Source: Schizochytrium sp. CCTCC M209059
Taxonomy: Eukaryota > Sar > Bigyra > Thraustochytrida > Thraustochytriidae
Length of the DNA: 64,000 bases
Assembly: GCA_000818945.1 (NCBI GenBank)
Contig: KN805381.1
Location: 102,847 to 166,846 of the forward strand
Reading direction: 5' to 3'
In this document: positions 48,979-58,522 of the stretch, one piece after another
Numbering within the stretch: the stretch's first letter is position 1
How the letters are laid out: each line of letters opens with the position of its first letter
Translations under genes and position numbers: made by a program
Notes under the pieces: generated by a model
What the model saw: only the letters and a program-made list of their open reading frames with translations
The model's database searches: none
What the model was told of the DNA's origin: nothing

Positions 48979-51900
48979 ATGATCGCAGAAGGTTTGGGCC
49001 CAGGCAAGACGCACGCGCTGGGGAATGGCAGCAAGATGTCCATGCTGACGGCGCGATCGGAACCGCCCAAGCGCAAGCCCAAGAGCCCTCGGCACGGTGC
49101 AGGGAACATTCTTCACGCAGCCAAATCTGCCAACCCGCTCGGTCAAGGGGGAACCAGGACGATGCCGTCGGCTGGGCTCCCGACATCCTTGCAACAGGCG
49201 CTGTATAATTCCAAATTGGTGCATGAATCGGTTCGCCTCTTGGACGCAGCTCTTGCCAAAAATAAGGACTCGCAAACGATTACAATCTCGCGACGCGAGG
49301 CGCTCGTGTGTCATCGAGCCCTTTCGGTGCTTCTCGATCCCAAAGTCGATGATGTCAAGCAAAGAGTCGACTCTCTTGCAGACGACGTCAAACAATATCT
49401 TCTTCACGAGTTTGCTGACGATGCGCCGACGGTAAGCCGACTAGAATCTGCTCGCTCGCTACGGTCTGTGGGCTCCGGCCGCTTCAGTCTTGTCAGTGCG
49501 CAAAGCACTCCGATCGAACGTAGCAAGTCGCCTCTAGGTCAATCCTCGGTGGAAAACATCACGCGCAAATCGAGCTTTCCGGCGACGCCCCTTCGCACTC
49601 AACTCGTCGACGGCTTCCGGCAACAAATGGATGCTCTCCATGTCGAGCGCACGCGCGCCTTTTCTTCCAATGACATGGATTTCGTCTCTTCTGGAATTGC
49701 CTCCAAGGTGTACATATCTGATGAGGAGGAGAACCTTTCCGATGAAGACGAAATGCAAGAGGAGCAAGACCAGGATGATTTTGACGACGCATGGGCAAGC
49801 TCTTCTCTGCGACAAGATGCAAATGACGCGAGTACGCGAAATCGTCTGCTCCAGGCCGCAGCTCGAGAGCTCGACGGGCACGTCGACAGACTTGTAGACG
49901 AAGAGGAATGCGGGACCGGCGAAGATGACGGGAATGAAAGCAATTACCCCGACGACGGAGAAACGAAGAAGAAGATCAATCTTTCAAACGGGGAGATTAA
50001 TGGAGACACGGGTGCCAATGAAGGCAATTCGTTTACGGGAAAGAACGAAATTGCTGCCGCTGGTGCTGGTGATGCGGAGAAACAGGGTTCGCCAGATCGC
50101 AGGAACGGCATCGAAGACAAAAAGCACGGAGCATTTGCAAAGAGCGTCAAGGTACTTGATTTGCAAAGTTCTGAAAAGCTCCCTCCCCCAACGTTACGCA
50201 GAGCATCGCAAACGTCAAATGTCGCTGCTGCTGCTGCTGCCACGATCGAGAGCGAGAACCCGATGGCAAGCTCGCCAGAACAAGAGCAATCGGGAGGAAA
50301 ACGTCGTCAGCGAACACAGAGCCAGCAGCGTCATCGCCTTGGGCATCGTCGTGCGCGGAGTGAGAGCAGTCAAAGCGTTTGCACCAGTGTCAGCGGATCT
50401 TCCCAGGTCGTCGAGAGTCCGAGTCCAGCGGTGCGGATCTTGCATCATCGCTCAGGATCCTTAGCACCGATGCAATACTTTGATCTTGACAAGACAATAC
50501 ATGTGGCCACGGCGGCCGCGGCGAATGCCTCGGCAATCTTCGGACCGTCAGAAACGAATCCAGCGACACCACCACCATCCAAGACGTCTCGCAAGTCAAA
50601 GACATCCGATACTTCGCGCATGCTCCCTTCGAGTTTGTCCTCGGAAAAAATCACTTCAGCCACTCGACCGGGCATGGAGTCGCCAACCCATGTAGAAGAC
50701 TCTGAGGTTTCGCAGCTGGAGGACATGCTGCACAAGATCGACCATTGGGACGAGTTCAACATTTTCGTTGTTTCGCAGCTGGCGCCGTGCGGTCCTCTCG
50801 TTGCGGTGGGCTTTGCCATCTTTGAACGGCATGGATTCTTTCAGAATCTTCACATTCCGGAGCGCGAAGCATTGCGGTACCTCTCTTTATTACAATCGCG
50901 CTATTTGCCGAATCCGTATCACAATGCCATTCACGGTGCCGATGTGGCGCAAACGCTGAACCACTTTTTTGTATCATGCGGACTGTCCAAATACGCATCG
51001 AACGAGATTCGTTTTGCGTCAGTCTTTGCTGCTCTGGGTCATGATGTGGCGCATCCAGGCGTCACCAACAGCTACCTGGTGCAGACGTGGCATCCGCTCG
51101 CGATCCGGTACAATGATCGCTCACCTCTTGAAATGATGCATGCATCTGTCATGTTTGAGCTCTTGCAGGCTCCCGGTGCTAATCTATTGCGTGCTTTTCC
51201 GCAAGAGAACCTTGTGCTATTGCGAAAGATTATCGTTTCGATGGTCCTTGCGACCGAGAACGCGGAGCATGACGCCTGCATATCGCGTCTTACAAAGGTT
51301 TCGCAGACCTTGCAGAGCTCGCACGCAGACCAGAGAATGATGGTGTCGGATCTCGAGCAAATCCACATTCTCGAGGCGTCATTGCACGCTGCTGACATTT
51401 CGGCGTCCGGTAAGACGTGGCCTACGTACCAGCAATGGACGGAGCGCCTCTGTATCGAATTTCGCAATCAGGGTGACCTGGAAAAGGAGCGCGGACTTCC
51501 CGTACTACCCTTCATGGACCGCTCCATTAAGCTTCCGCTGGCGAGGTTCCAGAGCGGTTTCATCGAGGCGATTGTGCTCCCGCTATACGAAGCGCTCAAT
51601 CAAGTTCCTGATATTTGTCTTGACCACGCCGTGTCCAATATCAAGGCCAACCTTTGTCGTTGGGGTCATTATACGGGAGGAAAGTCGGACCAAACTGCCA
51701 CAAACACCCAGGAGCGAGGGGTGGCTCGCGCCGCGCGTACGTTTCTGCTGCAGCGTTCTCGGTCGCATGGGTACTCTTCGGGCTCGAGTATGCGGGCGGC
51801 TGCGAAAGCGAGCGGCTCCGACGACGACAATAATAATGATGATGAGCACCACCACCGCCAAGACTGGGATGCTAATGCGCGATTGTCTACGGCAGTGGAG

Positions 51901-52170
51901 CGTCGCCGACCTTTGCTGCGCGGCCTGTCGATGGGCAGTATCGCGTCGGGTCTGAGCGCTTTCGAATCAGGGCCTGCCGAGTCAGTTGAGATCGGATGCG
52001 CTGGGGACTCTGCGATGTTGGCCTCGAGCGGCATTCCGCGTTACTTTCATCGGTTCATGGAAATTGACCGTCATCCGCACGCGGTCGATTGCGAAGCCGC
52101 CTTTCCTCTCGAAAACTCCCAGAATTCTCAAGAGCCCCATGCTGCCCCGTCAACTCCGGACGCCGCGTAG
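48979..52170 (+). CDS. Class I 3',5'-cyclic nucleotide phosphodiesterase
   Basis: This 1063-residue protein hydrolyses cAMP and/or cGMP. The catalytic domain (about residues 570-900) has all main landmarks: HNAIHGADVAQ (near residue 647), HDVAHPGVTN (near 686), RSPLEMMH, HAADIS (near 803) and FQSGFI (near 858), whose Gln contacts the purine. The His/Asp metal ligands are intact, so the enzyme should be active; cAMP versus cGMP preference is not readable. The long N-terminus (about 560 residues) is mostly disordered, with an acidic patch near residues 255-275 and a helical segment near residues 65-150. No GAF, PAS, UCR or membrane segment is seen. The C-terminal tail has an Asn/Asp/His run. 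The ATG at 48979 opens the frame and follows an in-frame TGA closely. The gene is intronless. Confidence 0.92.
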   Translation: MIAEGLGPGKTHALGNGSKMSMLTARSEPPKRKPKSPRHGAGNILHAAKSANPLGQGGTRTMPSAGLPTSLQQALYNSKLVHESVRLLDAALAKNKDSQTITISRREALVCHRALSVLLDPKVDDVKQRVDSLADDVKQYLLHEFADDAPTVSRLESARSLRSVGSGRFSLVSAQSTPIERSKSPLGQSSVENITRKSSFPATPLRTQLVDGFRQQMDALHVERTRAFSSNDMDFVSSGIASKVYISDEEENLSDEDEMQEEQDQDDFDDAWASSSLRQDANDASTRNRLLQAAARELDGHVDRLVDEEECGTGEDDGNESNYPDDGETKKKINLSNGEINGDTGANEGNSFTGKNEIAAAGAGDAEKQGSPDRRNGIEDKKHGAFAKSVKVLDLQSSEKLPPPTLRRASQTSNVAAAAAATIESENPMASSPEQEQSGGKRRQRTQSQQRHRLGHRRARSESSQSVCTSVSGSSQVVESPSPAVRILHHRSGSLAPMQYFDLDKTIHVATAAAANASAIFGPSETNPATPPPSKTSRKSKTSDTSRMLPSSLSSEKITSATRPGMESPTHVEDSEVSQLEDMLHKIDHWDEFNIFVVSQLAPCGPLVAVGFAIFERHGFFQNLHIPEREALRYLSLLQSRYLPNPYHNAIHGADVAQTLNHFFVSCGLSKYASNEIRFASVFAALGHDVAHPGVTNSYLVQTWHPLAIRYNDRSPLEMMHASVMFELLQAPGANLLRAFPQENLVLLRKIIVSMVLATENAEHDACISRLTKVSQTLQSSHADQRMMVSDLEQIHILEASLHAADISASGKTWPTYQQWTERLCIEFRNQGDLEKERGLPVLPFMDRSIKLPLARFQSGFIEAIVLPLYEALNQVPDICLDHAVSNIKANLCRWGHYTGGKSDQTATNTQERGVARAARTFLLQRSRSHGYSSGSSMRAAAKASGSDDDNNNDDEHHHRQDWDANARLSTAVERRRPLLRGLSMGSIASGLSAFESGPAESVEIGCAGDSAMLASSGIPRYFHRFMEIDRHPHAVDCEAAFPLENSQNSQEPHAAPSTPDAA

Positions 52171-52489
52171 TACAGCGCATTCATTTGATCCTCCTCCTCC
52201 TCCTCCTCCTCTATTTCCAACGCCAACCGAAAATTTTTGTCCTCTTGCTGTTTGTCGTCTTGCTGTCTGCTCTCCGTTCTCGTCGCGCAAGCAGCTATGG
52301 TGATGACAATGCTGTCGCTCTTGCTCTTGCTACGAGTCGTCCGCTAGAAGCCACCAGCGCGTCTGCCACGCACGGGTCTCTTCCCGCGCGCTGTGGGGAA
52401 ATTGCCGCTCTCGGGGTTTGCTCGGGCCCCCTGCGAGGCGCAGCAGCAGCGGCTGCAGCAGCTGCAGCAGCTGCAGCAGCAGCAGATAC

Positions 52490-52552
52490 GGCAGCAGATA
52501 CAGCAGCAGATACGGCAGCAGATACAGCAGCAGATACGGCAGCAGATACGGC
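52490..52552. repeat. GCAGCAGATACx minisatellite
   Basis: Units of GCAGCAGATACG alternate with GCAGATACA-type units in about six GATAC repeats. Confidence 0.9.
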
Positions 52553-52761
52553 ACGCCCGGGCTCGGCTCCGAGTCTCTGTCCGGTGCGGCGTTGAGCAGC
52601 GGCGTCTGTGGCCTTGGTATGCATGCATGCATCCATGCATGGCCGCCCGAAGCATTCGTGCCGCCAGCGTCATGTCGCGAAGGGCGCGGTCGCGAGCTGT
52701 CGACCTGCTGCTGCAGCGCGCAATTTGCTGACGCCTTCCGGGAAGTTCGTCGCATCGTGCG

Positions 52762-52830
52762 GCTTGCCTTGGCTTGCCTTGGCTTGGTTTGGCTTGCCTT
52801 GGCTTGGCTTGGTTTGGCTTACCTCGCACG
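52762..52830. repeat. CTTGG/CTTGC pentanucleotide repeat
   Basis: Imperfect run of CTTGC, CTTGG and TTTGG units. Confidence 0.85.
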
Positions 52831-53638
52831 GCTCGCCTTGCGCGTGCAGGTCGCCAGCTACCGCGGCGAAGGGCGCGGCTGGCATGGTGAACGGCCCGGC
52901 AACTCCGGCTCGGAACCTCGCGTGATGCGAGCGAGGCGAGCAGCGTGTCGCGGGCCGGCATGGACGGACGGCTGGGACCTGGCTGGCATGGGATGCCGCG
53001 CCGCGCTCGAGCTGCGATGTGGCAGCTGCAGCTGCAAATAGTGCGGGCTCGAAGCTCTCGGAGGCGCACCATCACGGCGGCGCGAAGCCAAGAGGCCACG
53101 TGCGAGGACCGCGAGGAAGCCGAGGCGTGCGCTCTGTCGTGCAGCTGCAGGAATTTTCGCAGCCCAGCCAGCAGCAGTATAGAGCACGGGGAGAGCGACG
53201 ACAAGAATAACAGCGAGAGCCACAACAGCGGGGAGCAGAACTCCCACTAGCTCGAGGTCAGCGAGAGCGTTGGCGTCTAAGCGTTGATTCCTGGTAGCTC
53301 GGGTCTACGCAGGTGAGTGTCAGCGGCGGGGATTTGTGACGACAGAGGGGGAAAGCCACCGCCCCCGGCCAGGGAAGCCGACGGGGACGCCGAGGCTGGC
53401 GAGGCTACGGCGGTTCCCTCGGACCGGCGAGAATCCTCCTGGCTCCTACCGATACCGACCGAGGAGGCGCTGGGGTTAGAAATCATGCAGCGAGCGAGTA
53501 TCATGAGTTTTGCCGGACGCATCCGCCACCGACAGTAAAACCCAATCATTCGCCAAGCCCCTGGATCCCTCGTTTCCCAAAAGGTGAAACTCGAGTCTGT
53601 CGAGCAGAACTGAATTCAACGGCGCTGGATCCACGCAA

Positions 53639-53671
53639 GATAAGGCAAGACAAGGCAAGACAAGGCAAGGG
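53639..53671. repeat. AAGGC/AAGAC pentanucleotide repeat before MFS 3
   Basis: About six pentanucleotide units (complement of the CTTGC family), ending 25 bases before the MFS 3 start codon. Confidence 0.9.
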
Positions 53672-53695
53672 TGCAGGTTTTGCCATAAAGGCACC

Positions 53696-55477
53696 ATGCT
53701 CGCCGAGGACAACAGCCAAACCGGCAGCGGCAAGAACAAATCCGGCCAAGAAGTCTCACTTTGGACAGAGGAGAACCGTTCCAACGAGACCGGCAACACC
53801 AAAGGAAAGGCTCTGCAGCCCGCGGAGAATGCCGACACTGTTCATGGCACGGAGCAGAAGCAGGAGGACCGCGCGGCACGGGAGCTCAATGCCTTCACCG
53901 TTCTTATCATGTGCATCTCGGTGCTGAGTGGACTCATGTTCGGCCTGGACATTGGCACGGCCGCAACCATGTCGAATGACCACTTTCGCGAACAGGTTGG
54001 CATCCCCGTGCTGGTGTCTGGCCAGTCGGATTCGGAGGAGACTACGAATCAGATCTCCCAGTTCACCTACGTTTTGCACCTGGCATGTCTGGTCGGCGCA
54101 CCTTTTGCTGGTTTCATTTCAGATCGCGTCGGACGCAAGCCAGTGATTGTCTTGGCCGCCATCGTCTTTTTGCTGGGCGCCATGTGGCAATCGCTCTCTG
54201 GACTCATACACCCGGACTTTGCCTGGAACAGTATTATCATCGGACGCGCATGCGGAGGTCTCGGTCTCGGTTTCTTGCTCACAATGGCTCCAGTGTACAC
54301 GGCCGAGCTGACGCCGCCAGACTGGCGTGGCAAGGCCATCACCCTCTTTCAGCTCTCGGTGACGATTGGCATTTTCATCATGGCCATCTACAACAACTTT
54401 ATGGCAGAGATTACGTGGAACTGGCGCTTGGGCATTGCTCTGCAATGCATTCCGGCACTTCTTGTCATTATCCTCACGCTGACTGTCCTTCCCGAGTCCC
54501 CGCGCTGGCTCATCCAGGTCAACAGGCACGACGAGGCTGAGAGCGCCCTGCGCAAGCTCGCCGCGGGAAGCCCGCGCTCCGACGAGGCTGTGAGCAACGA
54601 GATGCGCGATATTCAGGACGAAGTCGATCTTGAGGCGTCCGCGGGCGAGGGTAGCTTTCTCGAACTCTTTCAGCGCGAGAACCTTTCGTCGCTCATGTGT
54701 GGTGCCATGATTGCTTTTTCGCAAAACGTCACGGGTGTCAACTGGCTCATGTCGTACGCCACGACGCTCTTCAACACGCTCGACTTTGACCCTTTCACCT
54801 ATGATCTTGCGCTCAAGGCTGTCAATGTTGCTTTCACCCTGCTGGCTATTCCTCTGATTGACCGTCTCGGCCGCAAGTTTCTCACGGTGTGGGGAACCAC
54901 ATTTACGATTGTCGCCTTCTTTCTCATTGCCGTGGTCATCGTGGGCACTGGCGTCAACGTGGGAACGACGAACGCGGATGCGACGACCAAGAGCGTGCAA
55001 GTCTTTTGCGTTGTGATGATTTACATTTTCCAGGCCGCTTTTGCCTGCACGCTAGGACCGCTCAGCTGGGTCGTTCCCCCCGAATCTTTTTCGCTGCGCC
55101 TGCGTGGTGTGGGTATGGCCTTTTGCGTCAGCATGAACTTTTTCACCAACATTGTGCTGGGCGATGTTGGTTATGTTCGCATGTTCAGCGCCACGAACCT
55201 CCAGGTGGTCTCCTTTGTTCTCGTTGGCTTCAATGTGCTCATCACGTGGCCCACCGTCGTGTTTTTGCAGCCTGAAACGAAGGAACTTGGCCTCGAAGAC
55301 CTGCGCAAGGTCTTTGCCTACGAAAAGGGCGGCAACGAAGCCAAGGGTCACGGCACGCTCAGCCAATTTGTATGGCGCAACGTTCGCCAGACGCTCCAGA
55401 TTTACACTTGCCGCAAGACCGATATTCGCATGGGATTTGATCGATTTGATCACAAACCCGCGCCAGCTGCCGTGTAA
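53696..55477 (+). CDS. MFS sugar transporter, paralogue 3
   Basis: This 593-residue sugar porter has GLDIGTA in helix 1, DRVGRKP, PESPRWL, QNVTGVN, DRLGRKF and QPETKEL, in the expected order for 12 helices. It is closer to paralogue 1 than to paralogue 2: both read WVVPPESFSLRLRG, and both carry GYVRMFSATNLQVV near helix 11. Its longer polar N-terminus (about 62 residues) accounts for the extra length. The usual PETKG reads PETKE here, a mild change. The three genes probably arose by duplication and share a tail with LEDLRKVFAYE and KGHGTLS. It lies on the plus strand, unlike the other two. It is likely a plasma-membrane sugar transporter. The ATG at 53696 follows a pentanucleotide run closely. 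Confidence 0.93.
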   Translation: MLAEDNSQTGSGKNKSGQEVSLWTEENRSNETGNTKGKALQPAENADTVHGTEQKQEDRAARELNAFTVLIMCISVLSGLMFGLDIGTAATMSNDHFREQVGIPVLVSGQSDSEETTNQISQFTYVLHLACLVGAPFAGFISDRVGRKPVIVLAAIVFLLGAMWQSLSGLIHPDFAWNSIIIGRACGGLGLGFLLTMAPVYTAELTPPDWRGKAITLFQLSVTIGIFIMAIYNNFMAEITWNWRLGIALQCIPALLVIILTLTVLPESPRWLIQVNRHDEAESALRKLAAGSPRSDEAVSNEMRDIQDEVDLEASAGEGSFLELFQRENLSSLMCGAMIAFSQNVTGVNWLMSYATTLFNTLDFDPFTYDLALKAVNVAFTLLAIPLIDRLGRKFLTVWGTTFTIVAFFLIAVVIVGTGVNVGTTNADATTKSVQVFCVVMIYIFQAAFACTLGPLSWVVPPESFSLRLRGVGMAFCVSMNFFTNIVLGDVGYVRMFSATNLQVVSFVLVGFNVLITWPTVVFLQPETKELGLEDLRKVFAYEKGGNEAKGHGTLSQFVWRNVRQTLQIYTCRKTDIRMGFDRFDHKPAPAAV

Positions 55478-56156
55478 ACAAATCTTGCGTCAGCTATCGT
55501 CAATGATGTACGTATGATCACGTGACACAACTGTAGCAAATTCATTCAAAGGTAGTGGCAGACAGGAAAGAAGAAAAGAAGAGGAAACCGGTACCTGGTA
55601 TTAAAACAAAAACATATATCTATTCTCTCTCAAATAAATGGACGTCTCCAACCGACGTTACGTCAAGTACAAATGTGCATTCTTGGTATTTGACTTGGTT
55701 TGTCACTCACTCCTTGACGACAGTTCCGACTTCCACGGCCACTTTGCCGATGCTCAGAAAAAGTTACCAATACTGCTTGTCAGACCTCACCAGCTCTATA
55801 ATGAGAAGAAATAGCTCTGCTTTTCTGCGCGTCAAAACGTAGCGCAATCGTAGCAAGCACGAATAATCGCATACAAGATGGTTCAAGAAGACGCCGGTGA
55901 CCGCTTGGGTAAGAAAAACAAAATCTTTCAAATATTGGGATCTGGCAGCAAGCTGCTGTCAATGTCGCATTTACTATCGTGACGTTGGATTGTAAGTGGC
56001 AGGCAAGACAGCCTTCGACTTTGTTCTCGGAACTTTTCAATGAGCGATACATGATAAGCTTTGCGCACCCAAGTATTTTATAGCACGACGCACAGCCCCG
56101 TGAGCGTACTATTGCTTTTGTTCACAAAATGCAAAAGTGATACGTACCCCCAGAGA
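55478..56156. other. Convergent spacer between MFS 3 and the 7TM gene
   Basis: More AT-rich than average. No gene, repeat or structured element is seen. Confidence 0.5.
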
Positions 56157-57215
56157 TCACTCGGCCTTGTCCTCTGACTCCAGCAAGCCAACGATCTCTT
56201 CGTTGTCGTCGCTTTCGGTAGAGTGAAAGTAGTCGCTCCCCATGGTCTCGTCCACCTCCAGCTCCTTGTATCGACTATCAATCTTCTTGGCGTCGTCCTT
56301 GTTCAGACCAGCCGCGTGATCTAAAAGTCTTTTGCGTAGATCGTCGGCGGAGGTTTCGAGATACGGATACTTGCGAAAGACGAGAATGACCAAAAGGGTC
56401 GTCACCACAATAAAGACGATCAACGCCTGCGCAAAGGCAAAGGCTACGTAGGTGTGAGGAGATGACTTTTCGTCGTCGGTAACGACTTCATATATTGTCA
56501 CTGCTTCGCGCATCATCAAGGCAGGGACCATGATGATGCAGAATACGAACATGTACTTGGACTCGCCAACGATAGTTGGGATCTTGCGCGCTTTGAAGCT
56601 GACAAAAATCAACACAAAACTCATCAAAAGCGTCAAAGTATCGAGAACCATGGACAATAGATAAGGATTCAGGCCTGTGGTTGGTGCGCAACGCATGAGG
56701 TTCACATTTTCTTGGCCATTCTCCTTTGCGTCAGAAAAAGGGATTGCCTGAACTATGGGACGAGAGATGCCGTTGAAAATCAGAGTCACGAAAACAGGGA
56801 CCACAAAGGCGGCGATGACGTAGGCGATGAGTGGCTTGTCGTTGGTTTTTTGTAACTTGAATTTAGACGTCGCGTGGATAAGTCGCAGTACGCGAAACTC
56901 CTTGACCGTCAAGAGTGCAATGGCTCCCATGATGGTCGGAAAGATCGTCAATGGACTGAGCCAGCAGGTGACTGTGCTACCCGCAGGTGCATCGGTCTGA
57001 TTGATCCAGAACAGATTGCCAAAGGTGAAGATTATCGTGCACGTGATGAGGGCAACGAGGTATTTGCGCTGGGACATGACCGTGATAGGCTTGCTCCAGA
57101 ATGCAATGACGCAAATCCCGGCCCAAAGGCTCAGCGCGAGCGCGACGCTCATAAAAATGACGCCAGCGAGCTTGAGGTTCGACAAGGTCGTCGCCGCATC
57201 GCCGTGGGCGTGCAT
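56157..57215 (-). CDS. Seven-helix membrane protein, class C GPCR-like
   Basis: This 352-residue protein has seven clear hydrophobic helices and a polar, acidic C-terminal tail of about 75 residues. The layout fits the 7tm_3 (GABA-B/metabotropic glutamate) group. A Cys opens helix 3 (CWLSPLTIFP). A VKEFRVLRL segment follows helix 3 where class C receptors carry a basic V-x-R-V-x-R-like end. FKARKIPTIVGESKYM precedes helix 6, like the class C E-(A/S)-K-x-I element. There is no extracellular Venus-flytrap domain, and only about 12 residues precede helix 1, so it is either a bare heptahelical protein or missing an upstream exon. The ATG at 57215 is the first true one in frame. Its ligand is unknown. 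It is divergent from U1-70K. Confidence 0.65.
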   Translation of the reverse strand: MHAHGDAATTLSNLKLAGVIFMSVALALSLWAGICVIAFWSKPITVMSQRKYLVALITCTIIFTFGNLFWINQTDAPAGSTVTCWLSPLTIFPTIMGAIALLTVKEFRVLRLIHATSKFKLQKTNDKPLIAYVIAAFVVPVFVTLIFNGISRPIVQAIPFSDAKENGQENVNLMRCAPTTGLNPYLLSMVLDTLTLLMSFVLIFVSFKARKIPTIVGESKYMFVFCIIMVPALMMREAVTIYEVVTDDEKSSPHTYVAFAFAQALIVFIVVTTLLVILVFRKYPYLETSADDLRKRLLDHAAGLNKDDAKKIDSRYKELEVDETMGSDYFHSTESDDNEEIVGLLESEDKAE

Positions 57216-57763
57216 GCTTTCGCACCACGGTTGCAACGGGAGCACTTCTCGACACGCGTCAAGACGACCAAACGAAACCTCTTCTTCTCTGGTCTGTCTG
57301 TCTATCGGTCGCGGCGAGGTGAGGGCGGCCGTTGTCTGCTGCTGGCGAAGAGGAGCGAAATTGCGTGGGCTGGGCCCTTGCCTGCTCTAGCCGAGAGGCG
57401 CCCGCCCTTGGGACTGTCGCAAGGCTGCGAGCAAAGGATTATGTCGATCTGCGGCAGATTGTTTTACTTGTCAAGAAAGCGAAGAAGATGAAGAGAGAGA
57501 TTTACTGCTACATACGCCACGAAAGAGGTGTAAAATTGGGCGTAAAAGGGGTAAATCACTGATCGCCGCCACCGTGAAGCCGCCGCGCCTCCAAACCCAT
57601 AGCGGCACGCCGACGTAGCCGTCGTGCGCGGCGCCGGACTCTCTGGGCCGAGGCGCAGAAGCGGACGCGGGGGTGAGGGGGGAAGCAGCGCGCGCAGAGT
57701 CGACGCGTGCGGGAATTACGCGAATCGCCGCTGGCAGCGTGGAATCTGCTGCCGTTGGTCAAG
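57216..57763. other. Divergent promoter between the 7TM and U1-70K genes
   Basis: GC-rich toward the U1-70K side. No gene is seen; the U1-70K frame stays open upstream of its ATG, but without a Met start. Confidence 0.5.
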
Positions 57764-58522
57764 ATGAGAGGCTACAGCAGGCGCAACGTGGCCAAGGGCG
57801 CCTCAGGCCCGCCAACGATGCACTTGCCGCAGCACGTGTACGCTCTTTTCCAGGAGAAGCCGCTGGAAAAGTCCACAGAGGAGCCAGGATTGCCACCGCG
57901 CGACCCCAAGGTCCTTGCGGAGCATCCAATCACGGGCGTAGCAAAACTGCTCGACAGATTCGAGGATTTCGACCGCAAGCGACCACCTCCGCACAAGGCG
58001 ACCGTGATTCTGGCAGAAAGCACGCTACGTGAGGAGGCCCGCGCAGCAAAGCGACGAAAAGTTGCAGAATCAAAGGATGCGCGCCGTGCCGAGCGCGAAG
58101 CGACTGCTCGCAAGCGCGCCGAGACATGGGATCCGCAGGCCGACCCTGAGAAGAAGACAGGGGACGCCTACAATACGCTATTTGTAGCTCATTTGCGGCG
58201 CAAGACAACCGAAGATCAGGTGCGCGAGCACTTTGAAAAGTTTGGAGAGATTGCCAAAGTTGTACTTGTACCCAAGATGAGCTATGCCTTTGTTGAATTT
58301 GCCCAAGAGGATGCCTTTAAGAAAGCTTACCAGGGCGCTTCAAAGATGCTGAACGGCAAGAGAATTATTATTGATATTGAACGAGGCAGAACTGTCAAGG
58401 ATTGGAAGCCTCAATTTCTCGGTGGTGGGGTATCCTCCTCCAGAACGACCCCACGTGGTTACGGCGGCGGGGGCGGTGGCCGCTTCGGGGGAAGCGCAAG
58501 CCGTGATGGCAGTCGGTGGTGA
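57764..58522 (+). CDS. SNRNP70: U1 small nuclear ribonucleoprotein 70 kDa-like (U1-70K)
   Basis: This 252-residue protein has the U1-70K order. An N-terminal segment LPQHVYALFQ is followed by a basic helical region, then WDPQADPEKKTGDAYNTLFVA leads straight into the RRM, the strongest family signature here. RNP2 is TLFVAHL (near residue 137) and RNP1 is SYAFVEF. The RRM ends IDIERGRTVKDWKPQFLGGG, again diagnostic of U1-70K. The protein binds U1 snRNA stem-loop I and helps define 5' splice sites in the nucleus. Two oddities: the loop before RNP1 is about six residues shorter than in the animal protein, and the C-terminus is a short Gly-rich tail rather than a long Arg/Ser region. The ATG at 57764 is the first Met in frame. 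The window's introns show that a spliceosome is needed. Confidence 0.9.
   Translation: MRGYSRRNVAKGASGPPTMHLPQHVYALFQEKPLEKSTEEPGLPPRDPKVLAEHPITGVAKLLDRFEDFDRKRPPPHKATVILAESTLREEARAAKRRKVAESKDARRAEREATARKRAETWDPQADPEKKTGDAYNTLFVAHLRRKTTEDQVREHFEKFGEIAKVVLVPKMSYAFVEFAQEDAFKKAYQGASKMLNGKRIIIDIERGRTVKDWKPQFLGGGVSSSRTTPRGYGGGGGGRFGGSASRDGSRW

Larger units (their letters stand above)
52171..53695. other. Intergenic region between phosphodiesterase and MFS transporter 3
   Basis: Repeat-rich and GC-rich, with no gene seen. It holds a CTC run right after the phosphodiesterase stop, a GCAGATA minisatellite, CTTGG/CTTGC runs and a GCAAGACAAG run close to the MFS 3 start. Confidence 0.5.
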
